From: Eubacteriales bacterium
Lineage (GTDB): Bacteria; Bacillota; Clostridia; Oscillospirales; Butyricicoccaceae
Assembly: GCA_030524285.1 (NCBI GenBank)
Contig: JAUNGQ010000006.1
Location: 1 to 64,000 of the forward strand
Length of the DNA: 64,000 nt
Direction of reading: 5' to 3'
The number at the start of each line of letters is the position of its first letter. Position 1 is the first letter of the stretch. The notes below the pieces were generated by a model. It had not been told where the DNA came from. It saw only the letters and a list, made by a program, of their open reading frames with translations, and did not search any database. Both the position numbers and the translations under genes were made by a program. Below are positions 49,634 to 58,446 of the stretch, piece by piece.

Positions 49634-50710
49634 TTAAATAATAACCGAGTTCGGATTTGCCAGTGCATTGTTCTCTATAACATATGCCTTTGTATCATCG
49701 AATGCGTAAACACGATAGATAAAGACATTTACCGTTTCCCCAACCGATACCGGCTCATCATCCAGCAGTCGGTTTGCTTTGATAACGGCATCCTTCACAC
49801 GGATTTTCAGCTCAATCTCACTGCCGCGGAAAGCTGTCTGCTCCACAATACCTTCCTCTGTGTGAATCGGATACCGGACATATTCCTTCTTCTTTGTCAC
49901 GCTGACATATTCCGGACGGACAACTGCATAGGTTGCCGCATCGTTCGCATGTTCAAAGCCTGCAAACCGCTGAAAATGCTCTACAATGGACGATTGCCCG
50001 ATAAACTGTGCGACAAATGGCGTAACCGGCTGCTTATAGATATCCTTCGGTGTGCCGATCTGTTCAATCCGCCCCTGATTGGTGATGATGATTTCATCCG
50101 CAACCTCAATCGCTTCATCCTGGTCATGCGTGACAAAGATACTGGTGACGCCGACAGACGAAATCATTTCCCGCAGCCAGCTTCTCAGCTCCTGCCGTAC
50201 CTTTGCATCTACAGCGGCAAACGGTTCATCCAGCAAGAGGAGCTGCGGCTGCGGTGCCAGCGCACGTGCAAAGGCAATGCGCTGCCGCTGTCCGCCGGAA
50301 AGCTGATTTGGATAACGCTTTTCCAATCCAGTCAATCCCACCAGCTCCAGCATCTCCGTGACACGCTCCCTGACTTTTTCCTTTGGCCACTTCTGTACCT
50401 TTAAGCCAAAGGCTACATTTTCATAAACCGTCAGATAACGGAACAATGCATAGCTCTGAAAAACAAAGCCGATACCTCGTTTGCTCGCCGGTACATCGTT
50501 GACGATCTTCCCATCGATGATGATATCTCCGGTGTCTGCTGTTTCCAGCCCCGCCAGCATACGGAGAATGGTGGTCTTTCCGCTGCCGCTCGGCCCCAGC
50601 AAACCAATCAGCTTACCCTTTTCTATACCAAAGTTGATGTCTTTCGATGCCTGAAAGCTTCCAAAGCTTTTATTGACATCCCGCATCTCTACATAATATG
50701 TATGCTCCAT
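49634..50710 (-). CDS. cysA: Sulfate ABC transporter ATP-binding protein
   Basis: A 358-residue ATPase of the sulfate importer. Walker A GPSGSGKTTILRML (about 40), Q-loop FVFQSYALFRYLTVYENVAF, signature LSGGQRQRIAFARALA, Walker B LLLLDEPFAAVD, and switch His in FVTHDQDEAIEVAD. A C-terminal TOBE-like domain (about 240-350) is present. CysA rather than PotA by context: adjacent CysW, CysT and sulfate-binding protein. It is three bases from the cysW stop. Confidence 0.94.
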   Translation of the reverse strand: MEHTYYVEMRDVNKSFGSFQASKDINFGIEKGKLIGLLGPSGSGKTTILRMLAGLETADTGDIIIDGKIVNDVPASKRGIGFVFQSYALFRYLTVYENVAFGLKVQKWPKEKVRERVTEMLELVGLTGLEKRYPNQLSGGQRQRIAFARALAPQPQLLLLDEPFAAVDAKVRQELRSWLREMISSVGVTSIFVTHDQDEAIEVADEIIITNQGRIEQIGTPKDIYKQPVTPFVAQFIGQSSIVEHFQRFAGFEHANDAATYAVVRPEYVSVTKKKEYVRYPIHTEEGIVEQTAFRGSEIELKIRVKDAVIKANRLLDDEPVSVGETVNVFIYRVYAFDDTKAYVIENNALANPNSVII

Positions 50711-50713
50711 TGC

Positions 50714-51535
50714 TTACTCCTCGTTTTTCTTACCGCGGTATTCCAAAACGCTGCGCAGGATCAGAATGATAATCGCCATGACAACCAAAATAGACGATAT
50801 TGCAAAAGCTCCTGTAAAATCGTAACCCTGATACAACAGCTCAATATAAAGCGGCATGGTGTTGGTCTTTCCTCTCAGATGTCCGGAGAGGACGGATACA
50901 GCGCCAAATTCACCCATTGCGCGGGCTGAACACAGCACAATGCCATACAGGAATGCCCACTTGATATGTGGGAATGTAACGCGCCGGAAAATCGTCCAAC
51001 CGCCGGCTCCCATCAAGGCCGCCGCTTCCTCTTCATCTGTTCCCTGCGCAGTCAATACCGGAATCAGTTCACGGGAGATAAACGGAAATGTGACAAAAAT
51101 CGTCGCCATGACAATGCCCGGCACGGCATAAATGATGGAAATATGTGCGCTTTTCAGATACGGATACAATATGCTCTGGCGTCCATAGGTCAGAACAAAA
51201 ATCAGGCCGGCTATGATTGGCGATACTGTTAGCGGAAGGTCAATCAGGGTTGAAATGATTTTCTTTCCTTTAAAATTAAATTTCGTAATGCACCACGCTG
51301 CAAACAAACCGAAAATCGTATTGGTGATAACCGCAAACACGGTAGCTTCCAGTGTAAGCTGGATAGATTTCAGTGCATATTGATCGGTTACAGCCGCCAG
51401 AAACGGCTGAATGCCTTCCCGAAATGCTGTAATCAGTACATAAATCAGCGGCAGCACCAGCATGACGATCAGGAACGCTGCACTGACTACAATCAACAGC
51501 CATTTTACTGCGCCGGAATCATTTCGTTGATTCAT
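50714..51535 (-). CDS. cysW: Sulfate ABC transporter permease CysW
   Basis: A 273-residue inner-membrane permease with six helices. The EAA-like coupling loop reads GTDEEEAAALMGAGGWTIFR (about 165-185). It forms the channel with CysT. FAISSILVVMAIIILILRSV near the end is the last helix. It starts 12 bases after cysT and ends three bases before cysA. Confidence 0.93.
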   Translation of the reverse strand: MNQRNDSGAVKWLLIVVSAAFLIVMLVLPLIYVLITAFREGIQPFLAAVTDQYALKSIQLTLEATVFAVITNTIFGLFAAWCITKFNFKGKKIISTLIDLPLTVSPIIAGLIFVLTYGRQSILYPYLKSAHISIIYAVPGIVMATIFVTFPFISRELIPVLTAQGTDEEEAAALMGAGGWTIFRRVTFPHIKWAFLYGIVLCSARAMGEFGAVSVLSGHLRGKTNTMPLYIELLYQGYDFTGAFAISSILVVMAIIILILRSVLEYRGKKNEE

Positions 51536-51547
51536 CCTTTCCCCTCC

Positions 51548-52387
51548 TCACTGGATACCGCTTACGATTTTGGATGTACGGCTTTGTACCACTGCACTGA
51601 TAAACAGAATCAGGAATGCTGCTGCAAGCATCACCAGTGCAATCGAGGTTGCACTTGCATAATCGTATTCCTGTAATTTCGACATGATAAGCAGCGGTGT
51701 AATTTCAGTATAAAACGGCGTATTGCCTGCAATGAATACCACACTGCCATATTCTCCAAGGCTGCGGGCAAACGCCATCGTAAATCCCGCAACCAGCGCC
51801 GGCATGATCTCCGGCATAATCACACGCCGGAAGGTATAGATACGGCTGGCGCCCATAATACTTGCAGCTTCTTCATACTGTACATCAATCTTTTCCAAAA
51901 CCGGCTGTACAGAGCGGACGACAAACGGAATACCGATAAATACAAGGGCCAGCGTAATGCCAACACGTGTGTATGCGATATGAATACCAAACTTTGCAAA
52001 AAATCCGCCAACCCAGCCGTTATCTACCGTCATATGTGTCAGGGAAATACCTGCAACCGCCGTAGGCAGCGCAAATGGAATTTCAATCATACCGTCCATA
52101 ATACGTTTTCCCGGGAACTGATACCGAACCAATACCCATGCGATAATCAGTCCCATGCCTGCGTTAATCAGCGATGCGATCAAGGCGGTCAGAAAGCTGA
52201 CCTTATAGCTGGCGAGCACACGTTCACTCGTAATGGTCTTGATAAAATCCGCAAACGAGAGCTGTGCGGAGAAGATAACCAGAGAACACAGCGGAATTAC
52301 CACGATCAGGCTCAGGATGGTAACGGTAACGCCCAGCGACAATCCAAAGCCGGGAATCACCCGCTGTTTCCTTCTTTTTCGTTTCAT
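51548..52387 (-). CDS. cysT: Sulfate ABC transporter permease CysT
   Basis: A 279-residue permease with about six helices, beginning with a basic KRKRRKQR stretch and GFGLSLGVTVTILSLIVVIP. Coupling loop: VQYEEAASIMGASRIYTFRR. The SLGEYGSVVFIAGN segment is typical of CysT. It partners CysW. A stem-loop separates it from the binding-protein gene upstream. Confidence 0.93.
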   Translation of the reverse strand: MKRKRRKQRVIPGFGLSLGVTVTILSLIVVIPLCSLVIFSAQLSFADFIKTITSERVLASYKVSFLTALIASLINAGMGLIIAWVLVRYQFPGKRIMDGMIEIPFALPTAVAGISLTHMTVDNGWVGGFFAKFGIHIAYTRVGITLALVFIGIPFVVRSVQPVLEKIDVQYEEAASIMGASRIYTFRRVIMPEIMPALVAGFTMAFARSLGEYGSVVFIAGNTPFYTEITPLLIMSKLQEYDYASATSIALVMLAAAFLILFISAVVQSRTSKIVSGIQ

Positions 52388-52416
52388 TTCATGTATCCCT
52401 TTCTGTGTTCATACGG

Positions 52417-52440
52417 AGGGCAGGCGTTCCAGCCTGCCCT
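52417..52440 (-). other. Stem-loop between sbp and cysT
   Basis: AGGGCAGGC pairs perfectly with GCCTGCCCT, with no T-run after it on the minus strand. Such hairpins after binding-protein genes often protect the upstream mRNA and make the binding protein more abundant than the permeases. Confidence 0.55.
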
Positions 52441-52447
52441 ATATCGT

Positions 52448-53548
52448 TTAGTGTTCTTCGTAAATGCTGTCAAAGATCCCGCCGTCAACAAAATGCTTTT
52501 CCGCAGCCTCTGTCCAACCGCCGAAATGGTTGATATCCGTCAGTTCAAAGTTATCGGTAATAATCCACTTGCCATCCGCCGGAATTTCGGTGATCGTCTT
52601 GCTATCGCCTTCGGAGGTATATTCTGCCAAAATATCAGCATTGGACGGACGATAGAAATTATCTGCTTCCAGACGCTGCGCTTCATCAGAATACAGGTAA
52701 TTCAAATATTCTGTCGCAACATCACGGGTACCACGTGTATCAACAACCTCATCCACAACAGCTACTGTCGGCTGGCACAGAATGGAAACAGAGGGAACAA
52801 CGATCTCATATTCTCCCGGATATTCCTCAAGCGAAAGGAATGCTTCGTTCTCCCATGCCAGCAGCACATCACCCTGCTTGTTCTCGACAAAGGAGGTTGT
52901 TGCGCCACGCGCACCGGAATCCAGAACCAGTACATTTTGGTACAGCTTCTTTATGCTTTCTTCAATCTGCTGCTCATCCTGTCCCTGCTTTTCAAAGTAG
53001 TACCATGCTGCAAGATAATTCCAGCGTGCGCCGCCGGAGGTCTTCGGGTTGGGCGTAATGACGCCGACATCATCACGGAGCAGATCATCCCAATCCTGAA
53101 TATCCTTTGGATTATCCTTACGGACCAGGAAGACAATGGATGACGTATACGGTGCACTGTCGTTGTCGAACTCACTGGTATAGCCATCTTCAATCAGACC
53201 CGCATCCTTCACTGCATCGACATCGCCCTCCAGAGCCAGTGTAACGACATCGGCTTCCAGACCGTTGGCAACCTCAAGAGCCTGCTTTCCGGAACCTCCA
53301 TGGGACTGCGTAATGGTCACATCCTGACCGGTCTGTTGCTTCCAGTGTTCTGTAAAGATTTCATTGTACGCGGCATATAGCTCACGCGTTGGATCATAAG
53401 AGACATTGGTAATCTCTACTGGCTCACTGCTTGCTCCTGCCCCTGCTGCGGAACCGTTTTCGGAGGCGCTGCCGCCGCAGCCAGATAATAAACCAACCGA
53501 TAATGCAGACGCCAGAAAAATGGCGGTTATTTTCTTTGTATAATTCAT
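52448..53548 (-). CDS. sbp: Sulfate-binding lipoprotein
   Basis: A 366-residue extracytoplasmic binding protein. Signal peptide with lipobox LLSGC at about residue 24, then a low-complexity linker (GGSASENGSAAGAGASSEP). The mature domain has NVSYDPTRELYAAYNEIFTE, ITQSHGGSGKQALEVANGLE, DVVTLALEGDVDAV, NPKTSGGARWNYLAAW and HFGGWTEAAEKHF, the sulfate/thiosulfate-binding family signatures. First gene of the cys operon; the operator-like repeat at 53.69 kb lies upstream. Confidence 0.94.
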   Translation of the reverse strand: MNYTKKITAIFLASALSVGLLSGCGGSASENGSAAGAGASSEPVEITNVSYDPTRELYAAYNEIFTEHWKQQTGQDVTITQSHGGSGKQALEVANGLEADVVTLALEGDVDAVKDAGLIEDGYTSEFDNDSAPYTSSIVFLVRKDNPKDIQDWDDLLRDDVGVITPNPKTSGGARWNYLAAWYYFEKQGQDEQQIEESIKKLYQNVLVLDSGARGATTSFVENKQGDVLLAWENEAFLSLEEYPGEYEIVVPSVSILCQPTVAVVDEVVDTRGTRDVATEYLNYLYSDEAQRLEADNFYRPSNADILAEYTSEGDSKTITEIPADGKWIITDNFELTDINHFGGWTEAAEKHFVDGGIFDSIYEEH

Positions 53549-53861
53549 GATGTCTTACCTCTCAAATTCATATAGTATGTTGATATATATGTCAGCCTGT
53601 AGCATCAACAACATCGCATTCGCAGACTGGAGAGATCATAATAATAGCGGTCCATCAATCGCAAAAAGATCATCCTTCCATCTTTATTTCCTACTTTTAA
53701 TGTAGGATTTATATGTTATGTTTGCTATTATATCCATTTGTTCTTTCCAATACAACCCCTTTTTTCCAATTATGAAAAAAATCATGGATTCCATCTTATT
53801 TTCCGAAATTTTTACAGGTATTCTCTACAAAATGTTGTGATTTTATATAACATTTATGCAA
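53549..53861. other. Upstream region of the cys operon
   Basis: About 310 bases, AT-rich. It holds the sbp ribosome site (GAGAGGTAAGACATC), the inverted repeat annotated separately, and no coding frame or RNA motif I recognise. A SAM or cysteine-type riboswitch was looked for and not found. Confidence 0.45.
53688..53709. promoter_or_regulatory. Inverted repeat, possible Rrf2/CymR-type operator
   Basis: TTTCCTAC-TTTTAAT-GTAGGATT: arms CCTAC/GTAGG with AT flanks. Rrf2-family regulators of sulfur and iron-sulfur genes in Firmicutes bind sites of this general form. No Rrf2 gene is in the window. It lies about 140-160 bases upstream of sbp. Confidence 0.4.
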
Positions 53862-53893
53862 TAAAAATACCCCCTTCATCGAAGGAGGTATTC
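53862..53893 (-). terminator. Intrinsic terminator of the trxB operon
   Basis: On the minus strand AATACCTCCTT pairs with AAGGGGGTATT around CGATG and is followed by TTTATTG. It separates the thiol operon from the cys operon downstream. Confidence 0.75.
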
Positions 53894-53937
53894 ATACGGA
53901 ACATGATGCAAAATCCTGCATCGATAAATCAACTTTT

Positions 53938-54861
53938 TCACAGATTTCTTAGGTAGCACTCTGCAGAATTCACACAATTCGCACCGTCGGCTGCGGCAGT
54001 TACAACCTGACGAAACTGCTTTGTCCGCACATCTCCCGCTGCAAACAATCCCGCACAGCTGGTGATACCTGTTTCATCTGCAATCACATAACCGTTTTCA
54101 TCTATATTTGCCAGATGGGAGATAATGTTTGTATCCGGCAGCATTCCAACCGCGACAAATACGCCGTCCACCGATACTGTCCGCTGTTCTCCAGTCGTTT
54201 TATCTTGCAGACGCACGGCTTGTACGGACTGCTCCCCTAAGATTTCCAGCGGAACGGTATGCATGATCATCTGAATATTTTTCGTATGGGAAACGGATTC
54301 CACTATATCCGCAGCCGCACGAAAGGTATCCCGTCGGTGAATCAAATAAACTGTTTTTGCAATCCGTGACAGCATCCACGCTTCTGACAGCGCCGTATCA
54401 CCGCCTCCGATCACTGCAACGGTTTTATCCTGATAAAACGCTGCATCACAGGAAGCGCAATAGGATACACCATGTCCGGTCAAACGTTCCTCACCGGGGA
54501 TATTCAAATGCCTGTGCTGGCAGCCTGCGGCATAAATCACAGACTTCGCCTGCAAAAAACTTTCTTGCATACCATCAAACAGCTTGAGTTCGAAGTGATC
54601 TCTGTTTTTATCAATTGCCGCCACAGCACATTCCAGAAATTCCGCCCCCTTTTCCTCTGCATGACTGCGAAAAGCCTCTCCGAGTTCCCCGCCGGATATA
54701 CCCGGTAAAGCAGGGTAATTGTCCACAATATCTGCCTGTAAAATCTGCCCGCCTGCAAACTCATCTATCACAACGGCGTCAATCTGTTCCCGCGCAGCAT
54801 AAATAGCAGCAGTCAATCCCGCAGAACCGCCGCCAACAATCGCTATGTCCGTCTGTTTCAT
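53938..54861 (-). CDS. trxB: Thioredoxin reductase-like flavoprotein
   Basis: A 307-residue NADPH-type pyridine nucleotide-disulfide reductase. FAD site IAIVGGGSAGLTAAIYAARE, redox-active pair CASC in GVSYCASCDAAFY (about 138-141), NAD(P) site VAVIGGGDTALSEAWML followed by HRRDTFRA (two Arg favour NADPH), and the second FAD site GLFAAGDVRTKQFRQVV. It is the last gene of an operon with two gamma-glutamyl ligases and a class II amidohydrolase, 13 bases after the GCS2-like gene, so its natural substrate may be a gamma-glutamyl disulfide or a partner protein rather than classical thioredoxin. No thioredoxin gene is adjacent. Confidence 0.88.
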   Translation of the reverse strand: MKQTDIAIVGGGSAGLTAAIYAAREQIDAVVIDEFAGGQILQADIVDNYPALPGISGGELGEAFRSHAEEKGAEFLECAVAAIDKNRDHFELKLFDGMQESFLQAKSVIYAAGCQHRHLNIPGEERLTGHGVSYCASCDAAFYQDKTVAVIGGGDTALSEAWMLSRIAKTVYLIHRRDTFRAAADIVESVSHTKNIQMIMHTVPLEILGEQSVQAVRLQDKTTGEQRTVSVDGVFVAVGMLPDTNIISHLANIDENGYVIADETGITSCAGLFAAGDVRTKQFRQVVTAAADGANCVNSAECYLRNL

Positions 54862-54874
54862 CGTTTAAGACTCC

Positions 54875-56266
54875 TTATTTGTCCAGTTTTCCATAAGCCT
54901 GAATCATATCTTCCAATAGTATACCCTGTTCCAGCTGTTCCAACATATATTTTGCCGGATTGGTCCGATTTCTTAATCGTTCATATAATGGTGCAAGGAA
55001 TACTTCTTCCCCCAAGCCACGCATCCGCAAGCCATCCCGTGCCAGATTGACTACCTTTTCTGCAAGCGCATACAGTGCATCCTGATCAACAAAAGGAGGG
55101 ATTTCCCGGTGATTGAACATTTTCCGCAGCTCTGCGGCGGTATAGCCACGGTGATAAATAATGTGGTCATTTTTTAACAGGTGATCCAGCTCGTAAACAT
55201 GGTTTTTTAAGCCCACATGGAAAGCTGCAACTGTCATGCAGTCTGCTATCGGCTGGCAACAGACACTGCGGAATTCCACCGTGCCCCGGAAGGTTAAATC
55301 CTCAAATTTGAAGGTACGCAAATACTGTATATCGTCCAACTCCGGTTTTACTTCTATGCTGTGGTATGCTCCGTCCGCATAGTATTCGCCGGTGATCGAT
55401 TTCTGCGCAAAATATTCCATAATTTTGGTGGGTGCAAAATTGATATACTTTCCATCACGCTCCACACAGTAAATACTCGTGGATTCAATATAGGACAGCA
55501 AATCATCCACAGTGTCCAGCGTACATTCAAACATACCAACATTGTGCGGATTGATGCCATGTGTGCTGTTTTCCCAGAACATATCACGGCAGCACAGCAG
55601 TTCCTCGTGCTCGCCCAAAAGGACAGAATTGGAAAACAACAACGCCTTGATCGGTTCAACCTCGGAAAAGGCAGACAGCGTCGTTAATAAATCATCGTAA
55701 TCAATATCCAGCTGTACCTGTGATGCACTGGAAAATGTGCCGTACTGCGGATAGCGATGAAAAAACATCGGAACAGTAAAATACTTTTTGTACGAACCAA
55801 GATGATGGAACAGCATCCGATAGCGCCCATTTGGGATCGGAACATTATGGTTATACTGTCGATATGGATTGATACCCATACCGGTCAGTGTATACTGATG
55901 TGCATGAAACTGCTCCTGTAAAAAGGTATAATATTTTTGAAAACAGCGCCGGATTTCAAATAAATTCTTTCGTTTTCCCAATGACAGCTCCAGGTTATTA
56001 TAGGAACAGTCATAGGATAGAATATCACTGGTTTCCTTCCGTTCTGCGGAATAGATATTTTGTTCGTCATCTACACCTGCTGCTGTGAAGCCAAACTGCT
56101 GCATGAAACGCGCTGTAATTTCATGTACAACCATAAAATCAACTGGTTCCTTTTTCAGATTGACAATCGGCATTTCAATTTCGATGCCGATATAGTTATC
56201 CCGTTTTTTTGTTGTCGGTGCAATATACCGCTGATAGAGACGTTCTCTTACCTGTTCCTTATCCAT
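54875..56266 (-). CDS. GCS2-type glutamate-cysteine ligase-like protein
   Basis: A 463-residue protein of the carboxylate-amine ligase (plant/EgtA-like GCS2) fold. YIGIEIEMPIVNLKKEPVDF at the N-terminus gives the first metal-binding Glu pair; CSYNNLELSLGKRKNLFEIR supplies the second acidic strand; FSSASQVQLDIDYDD and TFRGTVEFRSVCCQPI complete the usual strands. It is not related in sequence to the class I ligase three genes upstream. It lies 76 bases after the amidohydrolase gene. Which amine it joins to glutamate is unknown: cysteine is the default, but another amine is possible. Confidence 0.65.
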   Translation of the reverse strand: MDKEQVRERLYQRYIAPTTKKRDNYIGIEIEMPIVNLKKEPVDFMVVHEITARFMQQFGFTAAGVDDEQNIYSAERKETSDILSYDCSYNNLELSLGKRKNLFEIRRCFQKYYTFLQEQFHAHQYTLTGMGINPYRQYNHNVPIPNGRYRMLFHHLGSYKKYFTVPMFFHRYPQYGTFSSASQVQLDIDYDDLLTTLSAFSEVEPIKALLFSNSVLLGEHEELLCCRDMFWENSTHGINPHNVGMFECTLDTVDDLLSYIESTSIYCVERDGKYINFAPTKIMEYFAQKSITGEYYADGAYHSIEVKPELDDIQYLRTFKFEDLTFRGTVEFRSVCCQPIADCMTVAAFHVGLKNHVYELDHLLKNDHIIYHRGYTAAELRKMFNHREIPPFVDQDALYALAEKVVNLARDGLRMRGLGEEVFLAPLYERLRNRTNPAKYMLEQLEQGILLEDMIQAYGKLDK

Positions 56267-56342
56267 TTTGTCCTCAGTCCTTCGTATCTTCTATTCATAT
56301 ATACAAGATATTCCTCAAATGCGTCCTGCACAACAGCCTTTC

Positions 56343-57116
56343 CTACAAATCGGAAAATGCCTGATACAGATATTTCAGATTTTCTTCGCTGTCTACATAC
56401 GTATTGCCATGCTGGGTCCCCTGATATACCAGCTTTCCCTGTTGAAACGCCAACAGTTGTGTAAATGGAACCGGATGCCATGCCTCCTGCGTCAATGGTT
56501 CTGTCGAAAACATTGTCCAATCATTTTGTTCCAGATAATGCAGGGAATTTGCATAATTGGTATGCACATAAACCTGTTCACCGTCAAAAATCAGCAGATT
56601 CAACTTATTTCCTTTCGACATGTGCACAACAATAGAATCCAGCAGCTGAAAGCGTTCCTCAGCAGTCAGTTCCCTCCTGAAATCCCGTTCCATTTCATTG
56701 ATCCGATCCACAATATACAACAAAATTCGTTCGCTGTCTGTATCGCCCCATTGAGTCTTTACATATTTATCCAGAATAGGATACTCAAAAATCGTGCCAT
56801 TATGCACCAGCGTCCAGCGTCTGCCATACTTATCCTTCTTGCTATATGGATGACAATTCTGGTATTCTACATTACCGATTGTCGCATAACGGATATGTGC
56901 GAACACAGTTTTTCCAGAAACCGGAACCGTTAAACGTTCCTTCAAATAATTACTTTTGGACGCCTGCATGGGTTCTTTTTCAATCATTGCTTCATTTCCA
57001 TCCAAAGTAACCAATCCCCAGCCATGCGGATGCATCTTGCTGTGGGTATAGAATTCCTTTAAATAGCTACTGATATCCTGTTGATTTCTCGCACTGAATC
57101 CAAATAACTCGCACAT
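56343..57116 (-). CDS. Class II glutamine amidotransferase (EgtC/YafJ-like amidohydrolase)
   Basis: A 257-residue Ntn-hydrolase. The nucleophile would be Cys2 after Met removal (MCELFGFSARN). Other family features: HPHGWGLVTLDG, VFAHIRYATIGN (Arg), NCHPYSKKD, WTLVHNGTIFEYP (Asn-Gly oxyanion) and QWGDTDSERILLYI. There is no synthetase domain, so it probably hydrolyses a gamma-glutamyl amide, as EgtC does in ergothioneine synthesis. It lies between two gamma-glutamyl ligases (15 bases after the first, 76 before the second), which supports a role in removing a gamma-glutamyl group. Confidence 0.82.
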   Translation of the reverse strand: MCELFGFSARNQQDISSYLKEFYTHSKMHPHGWGLVTLDGNEAMIEKEPMQASKSNYLKERLTVPVSGKTVFAHIRYATIGNVEYQNCHPYSKKDKYGRRWTLVHNGTIFEYPILDKYVKTQWGDTDSERILLYIVDRINEMERDFRRELTAEERFQLLDSIVVHMSKGNKLNLLIFDGEQVYVHTNYANSLHYLEQNDWTMFSTEPLTQEAWHPVPFTQLLAFQQGKLVYQGTQHGNTYVDSEENLKYLYQAFSDL

Positions 57117-57131
57117 ATTCGTGACCTTCTT

Positions 57132-58424
57132 TTATCGTTTTTGTAGGATTTCCTCTGCATAGGCTTCGGTAAGCGCCAAGCCCTGCTGTACGAAATCCGT
57201 TCCAAAGCGTTTTTTTACCTGTACAGCATATCTGCCTTCCGGCTGTATCAGTTTTTGCTTTTGTGTTTCAACCACTTGCAGCAGTGTCGGATTGTCAAAG
57301 CTTTCATAAAACTTCCGCATTGCATCCAACACATGCATAGCTGCATCCCGCACCGGCAGTACAGCATTCCAGCCGGTTTCAATCTGGATGGAAGCTTCTT
57401 CATACTGCGCTGCACGCTTGATATTCTGGATTGCCATTTTCTGCTCAAAATGCTCAAATGGCCCGTCATCCAATGACATCAGATACAGCATCAGCAGGTG
57501 AATAAACTGCAAATCTGCCAGTTCAATGCCATATGGTGTCAACGGGTTTAAATCCAGCGTGCGTACTTCAAGATGGTTGACACCCGTTTGTTCCAGATTT
57601 CGCAGAGAATTTTCTCCTTTCGGTTTCAAGCGAACCGGATAATACAGCTCAGACGCTTCCCGCAGCTGTCCTGCATCAATATAATCATGAATGCTCTGGA
57701 TATAGGTGTATAAATTTTCATAATCCAACAACGGAAGAAATGCATTCCAGTAACCAATTTCACTGCAACGGGCAGAAGCATACTTGTTGCTGACGGTTTT
57801 GCCGATGGCATCATCACAGAAAAAGGAACCGTCGAACACCGAACTGGCAGCAGTCAGATACACAATCAACCAGCTATAGCGCGTAACCTTTTTCGCCAGT
57901 TCCATATAAATTGTATCCTTATACGCACGGAAATCCGTTTCTCCGCTGTCATAAAAACCTGCCATCAGGAATTGATCTGAAAAAGAAAAATTAAAATGAA
58001 TACCAGAGAACAGCATCTTTTTCTTCCCGTATTTATGTGCCAAATATTGTCGATATTGTTCTTTGCCATGCAGTCTTCCCTGAAAAGCGGCAATCGGAAT
58101 GTCCGTTTCCCCCTTTACATAAGGTGGGTTGGAAAACGGCCACAGCAGCTCCCTGCCGGTATCAAGATATCGCAGGACTCTCACAGTTTTTGTATGCAGC
58201 TGCGCCAGTTGATTCCATGCTTCTTCCACACTGTCTGCTACATCTGTAATCAGTTCAGTCTGATTTTCACAGAAATCACGGTCTATGTTTGGGTTATCTG
58301 GAAATGGGTGTCCTGTGTGAGACAAAAAACCGTCCTGTGTCACACGAAGACTTTCCTTTTCCAGTCCAAAATGTCCATCAAACAGATACCTGCAAATATC
58401 TGCATTTTGAAAGTCGAAGCTCAT
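57132..58424 (-). CDS. gshA: Glutamate-cysteine ligase, class I (GshF N-domain-like)
   Basis: A 430-residue enzyme joining glutamate and cysteine through the gamma-carboxyl. Family motifs: HFGLEKESLRVTQDGFLS, FCENQTELIT, LLWPFSNPPYV, MLFSGIHFNFSFSDQF, and TGVNHLEVRTLDLNPLTPYG. It matches the ligase half of the bifunctional GshF but stops before the ATP-grasp glutathione synthetase part, and no gshB is in the window, so gamma-glutamylcysteine may be the product used. First gene of the thiol operon; a perfect inverted repeat lies just upstream. Confidence 0.9.
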   Translation of the reverse strand: MSFDFQNADICRYLFDGHFGLEKESLRVTQDGFLSHTGHPFPDNPNIDRDFCENQTELITDVADSVEEAWNQLAQLHTKTVRVLRYLDTGRELLWPFSNPPYVKGETDIPIAAFQGRLHGKEQYRQYLAHKYGKKKMLFSGIHFNFSFSDQFLMAGFYDSGETDFRAYKDTIYMELAKKVTRYSWLIVYLTAASSVFDGSFFCDDAIGKTVSNKYASARCSEIGYWNAFLPLLDYENLYTYIQSIHDYIDAGQLREASELYYPVRLKPKGENSLRNLEQTGVNHLEVRTLDLNPLTPYGIELADLQFIHLLMLYLMSLDDGPFEHFEQKMAIQNIKRAAQYEEASIQIETGWNAVLPVRDAAMHVLDAMRKFYESFDNPTLLQVVETQKQKLIQPEGRYAVQVKKRFGTDFVQQGLALTEAYAEEILQKR

Positions 58425-58446
58425 TTTACACCCCTACACATGTTAT

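Noticed and set aside
49124..50404. 426-codon frame on the plus strand
   Set aside because: Antisense to aprA and cysA, whose motifs are unambiguous.
53549..53937. SAM or other sulfur riboswitch upstream of the sulfate operon
   Set aside because: No recognisable aptamer core on the minus strand; only the CCTAC/GTAGG repeat stands out.
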